DNA of 64,000 nucleotides from Paenibacillaceae bacterium (GCA_029256185.1 JAQSYI010000023.1:1-64000); one strand, 5' to 3'; shown: positions 1-8,481, counted from the stretch's first letter. Numbers and translations: made by a program. Notes: generated by a model from the letters alone, not told the origin.

Positions 1-240
1 TTCACGGCGCGGATAGCTGCTTTGACCGCCTTGGCCACCGGTTCCCTGGCCTTCACGGCGCTGATAGCCGCCTTGACCGCCCTGGCCCCCTTGACCTTCG
101 CGGCGCTGGTAGCCGCCTTGGCCTCCCTGGCCGCCGGTTCCCTGGCCTTCACGGCGCTGATAACCGCCTTGACCCTCACGGCGGGGACCGCTGCCCTGGC
201 CTTCACGCCGTTGGTAGCCGCCTTGCTGCCCTTGGGAAGG
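1..240 (-). repeat. In-frame GGYQRREGQG-type repeats in IF-2 linker
   Basis: Read on the minus strand this part of infB encodes at least four GGYQRREGQG-like units separated by GTGGQGGQ or GSGPRREG spacers, the last in view reading SSYPRRE. The units are about 30-60 bp apart and near identical in DNA, so copy number may vary between strains. Confidence 0.85.
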
Positions 241-657
241 GGATGCTGCTGCCGACGCCGATCCGCCGCCTTGTTCCGGTGATCCCTGCTGTGCAGGCGC
301 TGCCTGGTGGCTTTCCTGCTGTACTGCCGCTGCCTGAGGTCTTTCCGGTGCTTCAGAGGCCGCCGGTTGGGCTTGCACAACCGGGGACGGCTTTTTCTCC
401 GAGGATGGAGGCGTGGAGGCGGCAACCGTTGCTGCCCCTTCCGATACCCGCTTGGCCGCAGCATTCGCTTTTACATCGCGGAAGAACTGTTCTACTGAAC
501 CGACCATGTTCGGTTCCAATACACTCATATGATTATTTACCGTTATGCCTTGTCTTTTCAAAATAGTGATAATCTCCTTACTGCTCATATTTAGATTTTT
601 GGCGTACTCATAAACCCTAAGCTTATCTTTATTATCCGGTTTATCTTGTTTGGTCAA
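1..657 (-). CDS. infB: Translation initiation factor IF-2, N-terminal part (cut by window edge)
   Basis: IF-2 brings fMet-tRNA to the 30S subunit and promotes subunit joining. Only the first 219 codons are in the window; the GTPase domains lie beyond position 1. The TTG start at 657-655 follows GGAGGTGG inside the end of ylxQ and opens MTKQDKPDNKDKLRVYEYAK, a typical IF2_N domain (about residues 1-60, including NMSSKEIITILKRQGI). After it comes an Ala/Pro/Gln-rich linker and then a Gly/Gln/Arg-rich stretch with repeated GGYQRREGQG units. The start codon is non-ATG, and the gene closes the rimP-nusA-ylxR-ylxQ-infB operon. Identity is secure from the N-terminal domain and synteny. Confidence 0.95.
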   Translation of the reverse strand, partial: MTKQDKPDNKDKLRVYEYAKNLNMSSKEIITILKRQGITVNNHMSVLEPNMVGSVEQFFRDVKANAAAKRVSEGAATVAASTPPSSEKKPSPVVQAQPAASEAPERPQAAAVQQESHQAAPAQQGSPEQGGGSASAAASPSQGQQGGYQRREGQGSGPRREGQGGYQRREGQGTGGQGGQGGYQRREGQGGQGGQGGYQRREGQGTGGQGGQSSYPRRE

Positions 658-660
658 TGT

Positions 661-981
661 TTATTCCACCTCCGCAGGGTTAACAGCACACTGGGCAATC
701 CTGTCGGCGAATCCTGCATCTGTAACCGCCAGGACAACCCGGTCAATTTTACCGACAGCCGAGCCAAGCTCGGAACGGCTGCCATATTCTACTAGCGGTA
801 TCTGGTAGTAAGCGCACTTATCCCGGTATTTCTTCTGCGCGTTGGGAGCGGCGTCAGTGGCAAGGAGCACCAGTTTGGCTTCCTTGGAACGGACAGCCTT
901 AAGCACCGTTTCATCGCCCATCACAATCTTGCCGGCCCGCATCGCCAGCCCCATCATGGAATAAATCTTATTCTTCGTCAT
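661..981 (-). CDS. ylxQ: L7Ae-family RNA-binding protein YlxQ
   Basis: This small protein (106 aa) belongs to the L7Ae/L30e/S12e/Gadd45 fold, which binds kink-turn-type RNA; its exact role in Firmicutes is not settled. The line MGLAMRAGKIVMGDETVLKAV and the later LVLLATDAAPNAQKK are typical of the family. It is fourth in the nusA operon between ylxR and infB. An ATG at 993 would add MRSR but lies directly against its Shine-Dalgarno, so I chose the in-frame ATG at 981, whose start fits the length of known YlxQ proteins. Either way the start overlaps the end of ylxR. Confidence 0.85.
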   Translation of the reverse strand: MTKNKIYSMMGLAMRAGKIVMGDETVLKAVRSKEAKLVLLATDAAPNAQKKYRDKCAYYQIPLVEYGSRSELGSAVGKIDRVVLAVTDAGFADRIAQCAVNPAEVE

Positions 982-1282
982 CCGGCTCCGCATCCTTCAT
1001 CGCGATAAATTCGTCTTCCACCCGGATGAAATCCTGCGCCAGCCGGTCATAGAGCTCCGGGCTGACCGGCTGCTTCAAAGCCCGGTCGAATGCCTTGCTT
1101 TTTTTGGCCAGCTTGAAGCAGGAGGCCTTGCCGCACAGATAAGCGCCCCGGCCCGATTTCTTGCCGCTTAAGTCGATCAGGATCTGCTCATCCGGTGTGC
1201 GGACGACGCGGATCAATTCTTTCTTAGGCTTCATCTCCTGGCATGCAATGCATTTCCGAAGAGGTATCTTGCGTGGTTTCAT
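968..1282 (-). CDS. ylxR: YlxR-family RNA-binding protein (RnpM)
   Basis: The 104-aa product has the DUF448/YlxR signature: RKCIACQEMKPKKELIRVVR near the N-terminus and GRGAYLC about residues 44-50, with a basic face suited to RNA binding. In B. subtilis the homologue has been reported to modulate RNase P and was renamed RnpM. It lies between nusA and ylxQ in the conserved operon and overlaps ylxQ. The acidic tail KDAEPDDEE is a local feature. Family assignment is certain; function is from homologues. Confidence 0.9.
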   Translation of the reverse strand: MKPRKIPLRKCIACQEMKPKKELIRVVRTPDEQILIDLSGKKSGRGAYLCGKASCFKLAKKSKAFDRALKQPVSPELYDRLAQDFIRVEDEFIAMKDAEPDDEE

Positions 1283-1325
1283 GGTTTTATCACCCGCTTG
1301 CGATCAAACTGGTTGAGGCCGTGCC

Positions 1326-2423
1326 CTAATCAATGCTTACGGAATCCTGATGCATAAGCTCCACCGGCGTCTTGGGACGTCCATATTCCTGCTCCGCCTG
1401 GGACTCGCTCTTGATATCGATCTTCCAACCGGTCAGCTTGGCGGCCAGTCTCGCATTTTGACCCTTGATTCCAATGGCCAGCGACAACTGGTAATCCGGA
1501 ACGATGACACGGCACATTTTTTCACTCTCGAAGACATTGACTTCCACTACCTTGGATGGAGAGAGCGCGTTGGCCACATATTCATCCACTTTATCGGACC
1601 AGCGGACAATATCGATCTTTTCACCCTTCAGCTCATTGACGATGGTCTGCACGCGCACTCCCTTGGGACCTACGCAAGAACCCACAGGCTCTACTTCCGC
1701 ATTGCGGGAATGCACGGCAATCTTGGAACGGAAGCCTGCTTCGCGGGCAACCGAACGGATCTCCACCACACCGTCATATATCTCCGGCACCTCCAGCTCG
1801 AACAGACGCTTGAGCAACCCCGGATGAGTGCGGGACAGGATAATTTGCGGCCCCTTCGTGGTGTTTTCCACCTTGGTGATATAAGCCTTGATCCGGTCGT
1901 TATGGCTGAATTTGTCGTTGGGCATCATCTCGTTAAGCGGCATTACCGCCTCTACCTTCCCGAGATCGATATACAGATTCCGCATATCCTGCCGTTGGAC
2001 AATACCGGTAACGATATCCTCTTCCTTGTCAATATAGGCGTTGTAGATCAGACCGCGCTCCGCTTCGCGAATCCGCTGGGTGACCACCTGCTTCGCAGTC
2101 TGCGCCGCAATCCGGCCAAAATCCTTGGGGGTGACTTCAATCTCCACAATATCGTCCAGCTGATAGCTGGGGTTGATTTGACGGGAGGCTTCCACCGAGA
2201 TTTCCAGCCGGGGATCCAGCACGTCCTCCACCACATTCTTGCGGGCATACACCTTGATAATCCCCGTAAGCTTGTTAATATCCACTCTTACATTCTGCGC
2301 CGTGTTGAAATTCCGCTTATACCCGGAAATCAGCGCCGCTTCAATGGCTTCCAGCAATATATCCTTGCCAATACCCTTCTCTCTTTCCAATTCCGACAGA
2401 GCGTCAATAAAGTCAGCATTCAT
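1326..2423 (-). CDS. nusA: Transcription termination/antitermination protein NusA
   Basis: NusA binds RNA polymerase and nascent RNA to control pausing, termination and antitermination. The product (365 aa) has the N-terminal RNAP-binding domain (1-125), an S1 domain (about 135-200) and two KH domains with GSCVGPKGVR (near 250) and AIGIKGQNARLA (near 315), the standard Firmicutes architecture without the acidic repeats of enterics. I placed the start at ATG 2423 because GAAAGGAGGG lies 10-20 nt upstream; the longer frame to 2465 has no such site. It is the second gene after rimP. Confidence 0.97.
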   Translation of the reverse strand: MNADFIDALSELEREKGIGKDILLEAIEAALISGYKRNFNTAQNVRVDINKLTGIIKVYARKNVVEDVLDPRLEISVEASRQINPSYQLDDIVEIEVTPKDFGRIAAQTAKQVVTQRIREAERGLIYNAYIDKEEDIVTGIVQRQDMRNLYIDLGKVEAVMPLNEMMPNDKFSHNDRIKAYITKVENTTKGPQIILSRTHPGLLKRLFELEVPEIYDGVVEIRSVAREAGFRSKIAVHSRNAEVEPVGSCVGPKGVRVQTIVNELKGEKIDIVRWSDKVDEYVANALSPSKVVEVNVFESEKMCRVIVPDYQLSLAIGIKGQNARLAAKLTGWKIDIKSESQAEQEYGRPKTPVELMHQDSVSID

Positions 2424-2473
2424 GGGAATGGAATCCCTCCTTTCATTGTTCACAAGCCACATCATTCAATGAA

Positions 2474-2938
2474 TTAAAACATCACAGCCAATCGCGCACC
2501 CGCTACCTTGGTATTGACAATCTGATGCGTCTTCTTGCCTGCGCGGACGGTCAGTCCTTCTTCACTATAGCTCTCCAATATGCCCTCAAATTCCTTTTTT
2601 CCGTCCACGGGCTCATAGGTGGTTATGTACACCTGCTTGCCCACCGCTTTAACAAAATCAGCCGGCTTCTTCAACGGGCGTTCCGCACCCGGAGATGATA
2701 CCTCAAGAAAATAAGCGACAGGAATCGGATCGTCCGCATCCAGCTTGTCGCTTAGGAATTCGCTGACACGGCCGCAATCATCAATGTCGATGCCTCCGTC
2801 TTTGTCCACATAAACGCGGAGAAACCAATTGCTGCCCTCTTTCACGTACTCAATGTCTACCAGCTCGAATCCGTTCTCTTCCAGGAACGGCTTGACCATG
2901 TTTTCTACTGCGGATTTAATCTGCAAGCTCAAACACAT
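2474..2938 (-). CDS. rimP: Ribosome maturation factor RimP
   Basis: RimP helps the 30S subunit mature. The 154-aa product has the family line NGFELVDIEYVKEGSNWFLR followed by VYVDKDGGIDIDDCGRVSE and FLEVSSPGAERPLKKP, covering the N-terminal alpha/beta domain and the C-terminal Sm-like domain. It opens the nusA-infB operon. Start choice is open: the ATG at 2938 is only about 3 nt from AGGGGG, while an in-frame TTG two codons later (2932) has 9-nt spacing and may be the real start. Confidence 0.93.
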   Translation of the reverse strand: MCLSLQIKSAVENMVKPFLEENGFELVDIEYVKEGSNWFLRVYVDKDGGIDIDDCGRVSEFLSDKLDADDPIPVAYFLEVSSPGAERPLKKPADFVKAVGKQVYITTYEPVDGKKEFEGILESYSEEGLTVRAGKKTHQIVNTKVAGARLAVMF

Positions 2939-2983
2939 TAACCCCCTAAACAGGCTGTTTATGGAAAATTTGTGGTGTGAAAC

Positions 2984-3042
2984 CGGGCAACGCAGCCCGA
3001 AAAACCCTTATTCAAAGAGTAAAGAGTGGGTTGCCCCACTCT
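2984..3042 (-). promoter_or_regulatory. rimP leader with two competing hairpins
   Basis: On the minus strand hairpin A has perfect 8-bp arms AGAGTGGG/CCCACTCT (3023-3030 with 3035-3042, loop of 4) and is followed by a T-rich stretch. Hairpin B is CGGGC/GCCCG (2984-2999). Loop and arm bases GGGCAAC of A (3030-3036) are complementary to GTTGCCC inside B (2985-2991), so A and B can exchange. This looks like an attenuator-type leader, though hairpin A could instead end polC transcripts. Confidence 0.4.
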
Positions 3043-3075
3043 CCAATTCAGCACTTTTTCCAACATCACTGTAAT

Positions 3076-3105
3076 AGTGTATCATAAATCCGGCTTCATT
3101 TACAA
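3076..3105 (-). promoter_or_regulatory. Candidate sigma-A promoter of rimP-nusA-infB operon
   Basis: Minus strand: -35 TTGTAA (3100-3105), 18-nt spacer, -10 TACACT (3076-3081) preceded by TGA, an extended -10. It lies between the polC stop and rimP, leaving a leader of about 130 nt. Confidence 0.5.
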
Positions 3106-3142
3106 TAGTTGCATGCAATATCATGAAAGCAGTTCAAAATGA

Positions 3143-6100
3143 TTAGAATAACGACAGTTGATTGGACTCCGGCAGTCCCCTGAAGCAGCCCATATTCTTC
3201 ATCAGTTCCACAATGGTCTTGGTAGCCTTGCTCCGCTGCTGGAAGTCTTCAATAGAAAGGAAATCCCCATCATCCTTGGCCGCGGCAATCTGCCTGGCGG
3301 CATTCTCTCCAATGCCGTCAACGGCAGCGAAGGGAAACAGGAGCTTGTCCTCGTCTACCAGAAAGCTGGTGGCATGGGAGCGGTACAGATCCACCGGCTT
3401 GAAGCCGAAGCCGCGGGCTGTCATCTCCAGGGCCATCTCCAGAATGGAGATCATCCCTTTTTCCTTGGTGGTGGCCTGGAAGCCCTTGCCTTCAATCTCC
3501 AGCAGCTTGCTCAGGATGGCATCATAGCCCTGGCAGAACAGCTCCACCTCGAAGGATTCGGCGCGGACCGTGAAGTACGTGGCATAATATTCAATGGGAT
3601 GATATAGCTTGAAATAGGCGGTCCGCACAGCCGAGATAACATAAGCCGAGGCGTGGGCCTTCGGGAACATGTACTGGATTTTCTCGCAAGAGGCAATGTA
3701 CCACTGGGGCACATTGCAACGCTTCATCTCTTCCTTCCATTCTTCCGTCAGTCCTCTGCCCTTCCGTACACTCTCCGTAATTTTGAAGGCCAGACCGGCA
3801 TCCATACCCGCCTTATAAATCAGGTACAGCATAATATCATCCCGGCAGCCGATGACCGTCTTGATGGTGCAGGTGCCGTTGCGAATTAATTCCTGCGCGT
3901 TGCCCAGCCACACGCCCGTGCCGTGAGACAGCCCCGAAATCTGCAGCAGGTCGGCGAAGGTGCTTGGCTGTGATTCCTCCAGCATCTGACGCACAAACTT
4001 GGTTCCCATCTCCGGGACGCCGTAGGTAGCCACCGAAGAGCGGATCTGGGACGGACTAATGCCGAGCGCATCGACAGAGTTGAACATGCTCATGACCTTG
4101 GGATCGTTCATAGGCAGCGTGGTGGGATCAATCCCGGTCAAATCCTGCAGCATCCGCATCATGGTGGGATCATCATGACCCAGAATATCCAGCTTCAGCA
4201 GATTTTCCTCGAAGGCATGGTAATCAAAGTGGGTTGTCATCCAGTCTGCGCTTGTATCGTCAGCAGGATACTGAACAGGAGTGACATCCTCCACATCAAT
4301 ATAATCCGGGACTACCACGATGCCCCCGGGATGCTGGCCCGTGCTCCGCTTCACTCCGGTACAGCCGGCCGCCAGACGGTTCACCTCGGCCAGCCGCCAG
4401 CTTTTGCCCTTGTCTTCCTCGTATTTCTTTACGAAGCCGAAGGCGGTTTTCTCCGCCACCGTACCGATGGTTCCAGCCCGGAAGACGCTTTTCTCCCCGA
4501 ACAGCACCTTGGTGTAGTTATGGGCATGAGGCTGATAATCTCCGGAAAAGTTCAAGTCAATATCGGGAACCTTATCTCCCTTGAAGCCCAGGAAGGTTTC
4601 GAAGGGAATATCCTGTCCCTCCCCCTTCAACGGAGCGCCGCAGCGGGGGCAATCCTTGTTGGGCAGATCGAAGCCCGAGGGAATGCTGCCGTCCGTGAAC
4701 CACTCGCTGAATTGACAGGAAGCACACATATAATGAGGGGGCAGCGGGTTCACCTCGGAGATGCCGAGAGCCGTAGCCACGAAGGAAGAGCCAACAGAAC
4801 CCCGTGAGCCGACCAGATAACCGTCGGCATTGGACTTTTTCACCAACCGCTCGGATATCAGATAGTTGGCGGAGAATCCGTAGCCGATGATCGGCTTCAG
4901 CTCCTTCTCCAGACGGGCCGTTACAATCTCCGGTATGGGTTCGCCGTAGAGGCTCCGGGCCGTATCATAGCATTTGGTGCGGATTTCCTCCTCCGACCCT
5001 TCAATGATGGGCGAGAACAGCCCATTGTCCGTTGGACCGCCGGACTTGGGGAAAAGCTTGATCTCTTCGAACTCGTCGGCCAATTGGGAGGTATTCTCCA
5101 CCACTACCTTATGAGCCAGTTCAGAGCCCAAAAAGGCAAATTCCCGCAGCATCTCCTCGGTGGTGCGGAAGTGCACATCGGGCTTGCGCTGGTCTTTCAG
5201 CGGACTGAACCCGGTAATCCCGTGGATGGTAATATCCCGGTTCATCTTGTCCCGCGGATGAAGATAATGGACATTGCCGGTGGCAATCACCCGCTTGCCC
5301 TGCTTGCGGCCGATCTCCACAATCCGGCGTACCGCCTGCTCCAGCTCCTCGCGGCTGCCTACCAAGCCTTTTTCCACAAGATGCATATTCACCTCAGGGG
5401 GTTGGATTTCCAGCACATCATAGAATTCCGCTACCTGCTCGGCTTCCTCCACCGACTTGTTCAGCACGGTCTCAAAAAACTCCCCCTTCTCGCAGCCCGA
5501 AATCACCAGAAGCCCTTCCCGGTATTCCATCAGCTTGCTCTTCGGAATCCGGGCGACTTTATGATAGTACTGCGTATGGGATAAGGTGATCAGTTTGTAC
5601 AGATTTTTCTTGCCTGCTTGAGTCTTGGCGTAGATGCAGCAGTGAAACGGCCGCTGATTGGACAGATCCTTGCCGGTATATTCATTTAGTTGCGCCAGAT
5701 CGGTAATCCGCTGGTTCTCCGCCTCCTTGATCAGATGGGAGAGCACCTCGCCCAGAGCCTTGGCATCGTCAACGGCGCGGTGATGGTTCTCCAGGCTGAC
5801 CTTGAAGCGCTCGGACAAGGTATTCAACCGGTGGTTCTTCAGATTAGGCAACAGCAGCCGCGCCAGCTCCAGGGTATCGAGAGCCGGATTCTTCAGCTCC
5901 GGACGACCCAATTGCTTGAGGTTGGCCTGAATAAAACCCATATCGAAGCGCGCATTATGAGCGACCAGCACGGCGTCGCCGACGAACTCCACGAACCTGG
6001 GCAATATATCCGCCAGCTCCCCCGCGTCCCGCACCATCTCATCGGTAATATTGGTCAATTGCTGGATGTTGTAAGGGATCCGCTCGTGGGGATTGACGAA

Positions 6101-7480
6101 CTCGGCGAAGCTTTCCACCACCTTCTCATCCCTCATCCGGACACCGGCAATTTCGATAATCTTGTTGTTGATGATGGAGAGGCCCGTGGTCTCGATGTCG
6201 AATACCACATATTCCGTCTCCTTCAAGGGACGGGAATCGGGATTGATGACAATGGGCACACCATCATTGATGACATTGGCCTCCACCCCGTACAGCACCT
6301 TGATACCGTGCTTCTTGGCCGCCTTGCCCGCTTCGGGAAAAGACTGCACACAGCTGTGGTCGGTGACGGCAATCGCTTTATGCCCCCACTTGGCCGCCGT
6401 TTTGATATACTCGTCAATCGGCGCCATTCCGTCCATGGTGCTCATATTGGAGTGCAGATGAAACTCCACCCGCTTCTCCGGAGCATTATCCTTGCGCTCG
6501 GCCGGAGGCAGCACTTCATTGACATCCTGGGGCACCATCATGAATTCGGGAGGGTTCTGGAACCGGTCATACTCCACCTTGCCCCGCAGCTTCAGCCACT
6601 TGCCGTTTTGGATCAGGCTGTAGATCTTCACATCCTCCTTCGTCTTGGCGAAGGACTTGATGGCGAGAGAATCGGTAAAGTCGGTGATATTGAAGGAGAA
6701 CAGCACGGTTCCGGTCTTCAGCTCCTTCATTTCCAGCCCGAATACCATCCCCTGAATCGTGACCTTCTTCTCCTCCTCCTGAATCTGCTGCAATGGTACC
6801 GCATCCTCGCGGATATCATAGCCGATCATCAGCTTAAGATCAGCATCGCCGCCCTTGGAAGCCTCCTCTTCCTTCTCGATAGAGGTGATGATCTCCTGAG
6901 TAACGGATTTGCCTTCTGCCGAGATCTGCTCCGCAAACTTGCCGTACACCTCTTCCTTCTCCTCTACCGAATCGCTTACCTTCAGCCTGACCTGCAAGGT
7001 GCGGGCGAAGTAGCGCTCATAGAAGTGGCGGACCAATTGATCGATTTGCTTCTTTCTGGCCAATTCCAGACCGATCTGGTCAAGCAAGGTTACGGTGATC
7101 ACCTCTCCTTCGGCATCCATCTTGGCCTTATTAAGCCAACCGTTAATGGAAGCCGATTCCCGCTGGGCCCATTCAACGAAGAAGCTCCAGTATTCTGTTG
7201 CTAATGTATGGGAAGAAACTTCTCCGGTATAGTGAAGCACTACCTTGACGGCGGCAATATGGGCGAATTTATCTCTGATCAATTTCATGAAGGAACGGTA
7301 GATATCCTTTGGAACCAAGGTGCCGTTAACCAGATGGAAGATCCACTCCCGGTTGGAGCGGCTTGTTTCCACCATGTCTATGTATCCGTCTGCAAAAAAT
7401 AAATCCGCCGCGTCGGCGGGAACCTCAGCCTGCTTCAACAGAAGCTCAAACCGGGTCCGCTTCTCCGCATTGCCCTGCAT
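3143..7480 (-). CDS. polC: DNA polymerase III alpha subunit, PolC type
   Basis: This is the main replicative polymerase of low-GC Gram-positives. The 1445-aa product has the N-terminal region (1-230), an OB domain (about 240-320), a PHP domain split by the exonuclease (HLHSNMSTMDG at 341-351), the DEDDh proofreading exonuclease starting VVFDIETTGL (425-434), a zinc site (CASC...CPRC, about 917-945), and the polymerase core with PDIDLNFSGDYQ near 970. It ends NQLSLF, a typical beta-clamp-binding QLSLF tail. Length matches B. subtilis PolC. ATG 7480 follows an AGGAGG that is the 3' end of a leader repeat. Confidence 0.99.
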   Translation of the reverse strand: MQGNAEKRTRFELLLKQAEVPADAADLFFADGYIDMVETSRSNREWIFHLVNGTLVPKDIYRSFMKLIRDKFAHIAAVKVVLHYTGEVSSHTLATEYWSFFVEWAQRESASINGWLNKAKMDAEGEVITVTLLDQIGLELARKKQIDQLVRHFYERYFARTLQVRLKVSDSVEEKEEVYGKFAEQISAEGKSVTQEIITSIEKEEEASKGGDADLKLMIGYDIREDAVPLQQIQEEEKKVTIQGMVFGLEMKELKTGTVLFSFNITDFTDSLAIKSFAKTKEDVKIYSLIQNGKWLKLRGKVEYDRFQNPPEFMMVPQDVNEVLPPAERKDNAPEKRVEFHLHSNMSTMDGMAPIDEYIKTAAKWGHKAIAVTDHSCVQSFPEAGKAAKKHGIKVLYGVEANVINDGVPIVINPDSRPLKETEYVVFDIETTGLSIINNKIIEIAGVRMRDEKVVESFAEFVNPHERIPYNIQQLTNITDEMVRDAGELADILPRFVEFVGDAVLVAHNARFDMGFIQANLKQLGRPELKNPALDTLELARLLLPNLKNHRLNTLSERFKVSLENHHRAVDDAKALGEVLSHLIKEAENQRITDLAQLNEYTGKDLSNQRPFHCCIYAKTQAGKKNLYKLITLSHTQYYHKVARIPKSKLMEYREGLLVISGCEKGEFFETVLNKSVEEAEQVAEFYDVLEIQPPEVNMHLVEKGLVGSREELEQAVRRIVEIGRKQGKRVIATGNVHYLHPRDKMNRDITIHGITGFSPLKDQRKPDVHFRTTEEMLREFAFLGSELAHKVVVENTSQLADEFEEIKLFPKSGGPTDNGLFSPIIEGSEEEIRTKCYDTARSLYGEPIPEIVTARLEKELKPIIGYGFSANYLISERLVKKSNADGYLVGSRGSVGSSFVATALGISEVNPLPPHYMCASCQFSEWFTDGSIPSGFDLPNKDCPRCGAPLKGEGQDIPFETFLGFKGDKVPDIDLNFSGDYQPHAHNYTKVLFGEKSVFRAGTIGTVAEKTAFGFVKKYEEDKGKSWRLAEVNRLAAGCTGVKRSTGQHPGGIVVVPDYIDVEDVTPVQYPADDTSADWMTTHFDYHAFEENLLKLDILGHDDPTMMRMLQDLTGIDPTTLPMNDPKVMSMFNSVDALGISPSQIRSSVATYGVPEMGTKFVRQMLEESQPSTFADLLQISGLSHGTGVWLGNAQELIRNGTCTIKTVIGCRDDIMLYLIYKAGMDAGLAFKITESVRKGRGLTEEWKEEMKRCNVPQWYIASCEKIQYMFPKAHASAYVISAVRTAYFKLYHPIEYYATYFTVRAESFEVELFCQGYDAILSKLLEIEGKGFQATTKEKGMISILEMALEMTARGFGFKPVDLYRSHATSFLVDEDKLLFPFAAVDGIGENAARQIAAAKDDGDFLSIEDFQQRSKATKTIVELMKNMGCFRGLPESNQLSLF

Positions 7481-7493
7481 AGGGACACCTCCT

Positions 7494-7630
7494 AAAAGTT
7501 TTGAGTCTTATAACCAAAGCGAAGCGGTTATTGCGAAAAACTCGCATCGTAAGCATCCACTTCGTTTTGAGTCTTATAACCAAAGCGAAGCGGTTATTGC
7601 GAATATAACAAAAAACTTGCTTCGATATCT
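7494..7630 (-). repeat. Two tandem SD-linked stem-loop modules in polC leader (family A)
   Basis: Two copies (about 7494-7558 and 7563-7630) are arranged directly upstream of polC. Read on the minus strand each has a GCTTACGATGC-like element, GAGTTTTTCG, an inner stem ATAACC...GGTTAT, and CAAAACT; the proximal copy runs straight into the AGGAGG of polC. Related copies precede tsf, cheY, fliM and sucC. Confidence 0.85.
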
Positions 7631-7662
7631 AGCAATCCTTCTAGCAAACTTGCCGCCTTTCT

Positions 7663-7691
7663 ATTTTCCGGTGAACGACAGCATTCGTCAA
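7663..7691 (-). promoter_or_regulatory. Candidate polC promoter
   Basis: Minus strand: -35 TTGACG (7686-7691), 17-nt spacer, -10 GAAAAT (7663-7668). If used, both leader modules at 7494-7630 are transcribed as 5' UTR. The -10 is a 4/6 match. Confidence 0.4.
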
Positions 7692-7740
7692 GCCCCATTT
7701 AGCGAAGCGTTTAATTAGTCTCTTCCCCCCTCTAACCTCA

Positions 7741-7835
7741 CTGCCTCTCTACCTCTCCCTGCCTCCCTGCCTCCCTGCCTCTCTGCCTCCCTACCTCTCT
7801 CTGCCTCTTCCTATCTCTTCCTACCTCTTTACCTA
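7741..7835. repeat. Pyrimidine-rich simple repeat, CTGCCTC-like
   Basis: Imperfect 7-8 bp units (CTGCCTCC, CTACCTCT, CTGCCTCT) fill this stretch. Downstream to 7960 a looser CCTTTAGCCCTTTAG motif recurs. No gene is seen in 7481-8608. Confidence 0.8.
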
Positions 7836-7971
7836 ATTTCTGGCCTCTTGGCCTAGAAACCTTAGCTCCTTTAGCCCTCCGGCAACCTTTAGCCCTTTAG
7901 GACACTCAGAACCGCAGCACCTTAAGCTCTAACCGTAACACCTTTAGCCCTTTAGCAACCGCTGGGCATCT

Positions 7972-8166
7972 TAACGGAAATTTTTTCCGTTATTCCTCCA
8001 ATTCCGCTCTTTCTTCTCCCTGTTAGCGGAAATTTTTTCCGTTATCTTCGGTTAGCCGTAAAAAAGGGCCGCATTTCCCCCATTTGACATATAATAACGG
8101 AAATTTTTTCCGTTAATTTTCGCCGATTACCAAAAAACCGCCCGATAACGGAAATTTTTTCCGCTA
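7972..8166. repeat. Array of four 21-bp palindromes (copy 1)
   Basis: Four copies of an inverted repeat with 9-bp arms, TAACGGAAA / TTTCCGTTA around a central TTT, lie at 7972-7992, 8024-8044, 8095-8115 and 8146-8166. Arm bases differ only as A/G (TAGCGG, CCGCTA). Start-to-start steps are 52, 71 and 51 bp. The array at 58047-58241 has the same four copies at 51, 72 and 51 bp and similar sequence between copies. Confidence 0.9.
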
Positions 8167-8206
8167 CGACTGCCAGCCTCCCCCGGCGGCCCTCGGTGGG
8201 TGTGAA

Positions 8207-8239
8207 TGAGCACTTTGTTTCCGCAGGAAACACGTGCTC
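8207..8239. other. Inverted repeat in proS-polC gap
   Basis: TGAGCAC...GTTTCC pairs with GGAAACACGTGCTCA around a 3-nt loop. There is no T-run on either side, so it does not look like a terminator. Confidence 0.6.
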
Positions 8240-8397
8240 ATTTGCACATTGGAACAACAGAGACACCGACAAGCCTGCACATGCCCATGCAAAGCGTTGA
8301 ATTCTGTCAATCCATCACACGCCCTAGCTTACACCATGCAAGCCGTGAGCGACAAAGTATGGCCTGGGGATGTGGCCCTCTATGCTATCGGCAAGGT

Positions 8398-8481
8398 CAT
8401 TCTATGCGAAATTTCATACTGAATGGCCCTGCCAGCAGCCAAGCTGGCCCATTCTATGCAAAATTTCATACTGAATGGCCC
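8398..8481. repeat. 32-bp direct repeat, two copies
   Basis: The sequence beginning CATTCTATGC and ending CATACTGAATGGCCC is present at 8398-8429 and 8450-8481 with a single G/A difference. The function is unknown. Confidence 0.85.

Noticed and set aside
1350..2477. 375-codon plus-strand open frame opposite nusA
   Set aside because: It is a shadow of nusA; the minus-strand protein has clear S1 and KH domains.
5690..7204. 504-codon plus-strand open frame opposite polC
   Set aside because: It is fully antisense to the conserved exonuclease and N-terminal part of PolC, has no domain, and reflects codon bias of the true gene.
7972..8166. CRISPR-like pattern of the palindrome arrays
   Set aside because: Only four copies, unequal steps, spacers similar between the two loci, and no cas genes.
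8042..8272. 76-codon minus-strand frame over the first palindrome array
   Set aside because: It has no ribosome binding site and breaks at the second palindrome; kept only as part of the repeat finding.
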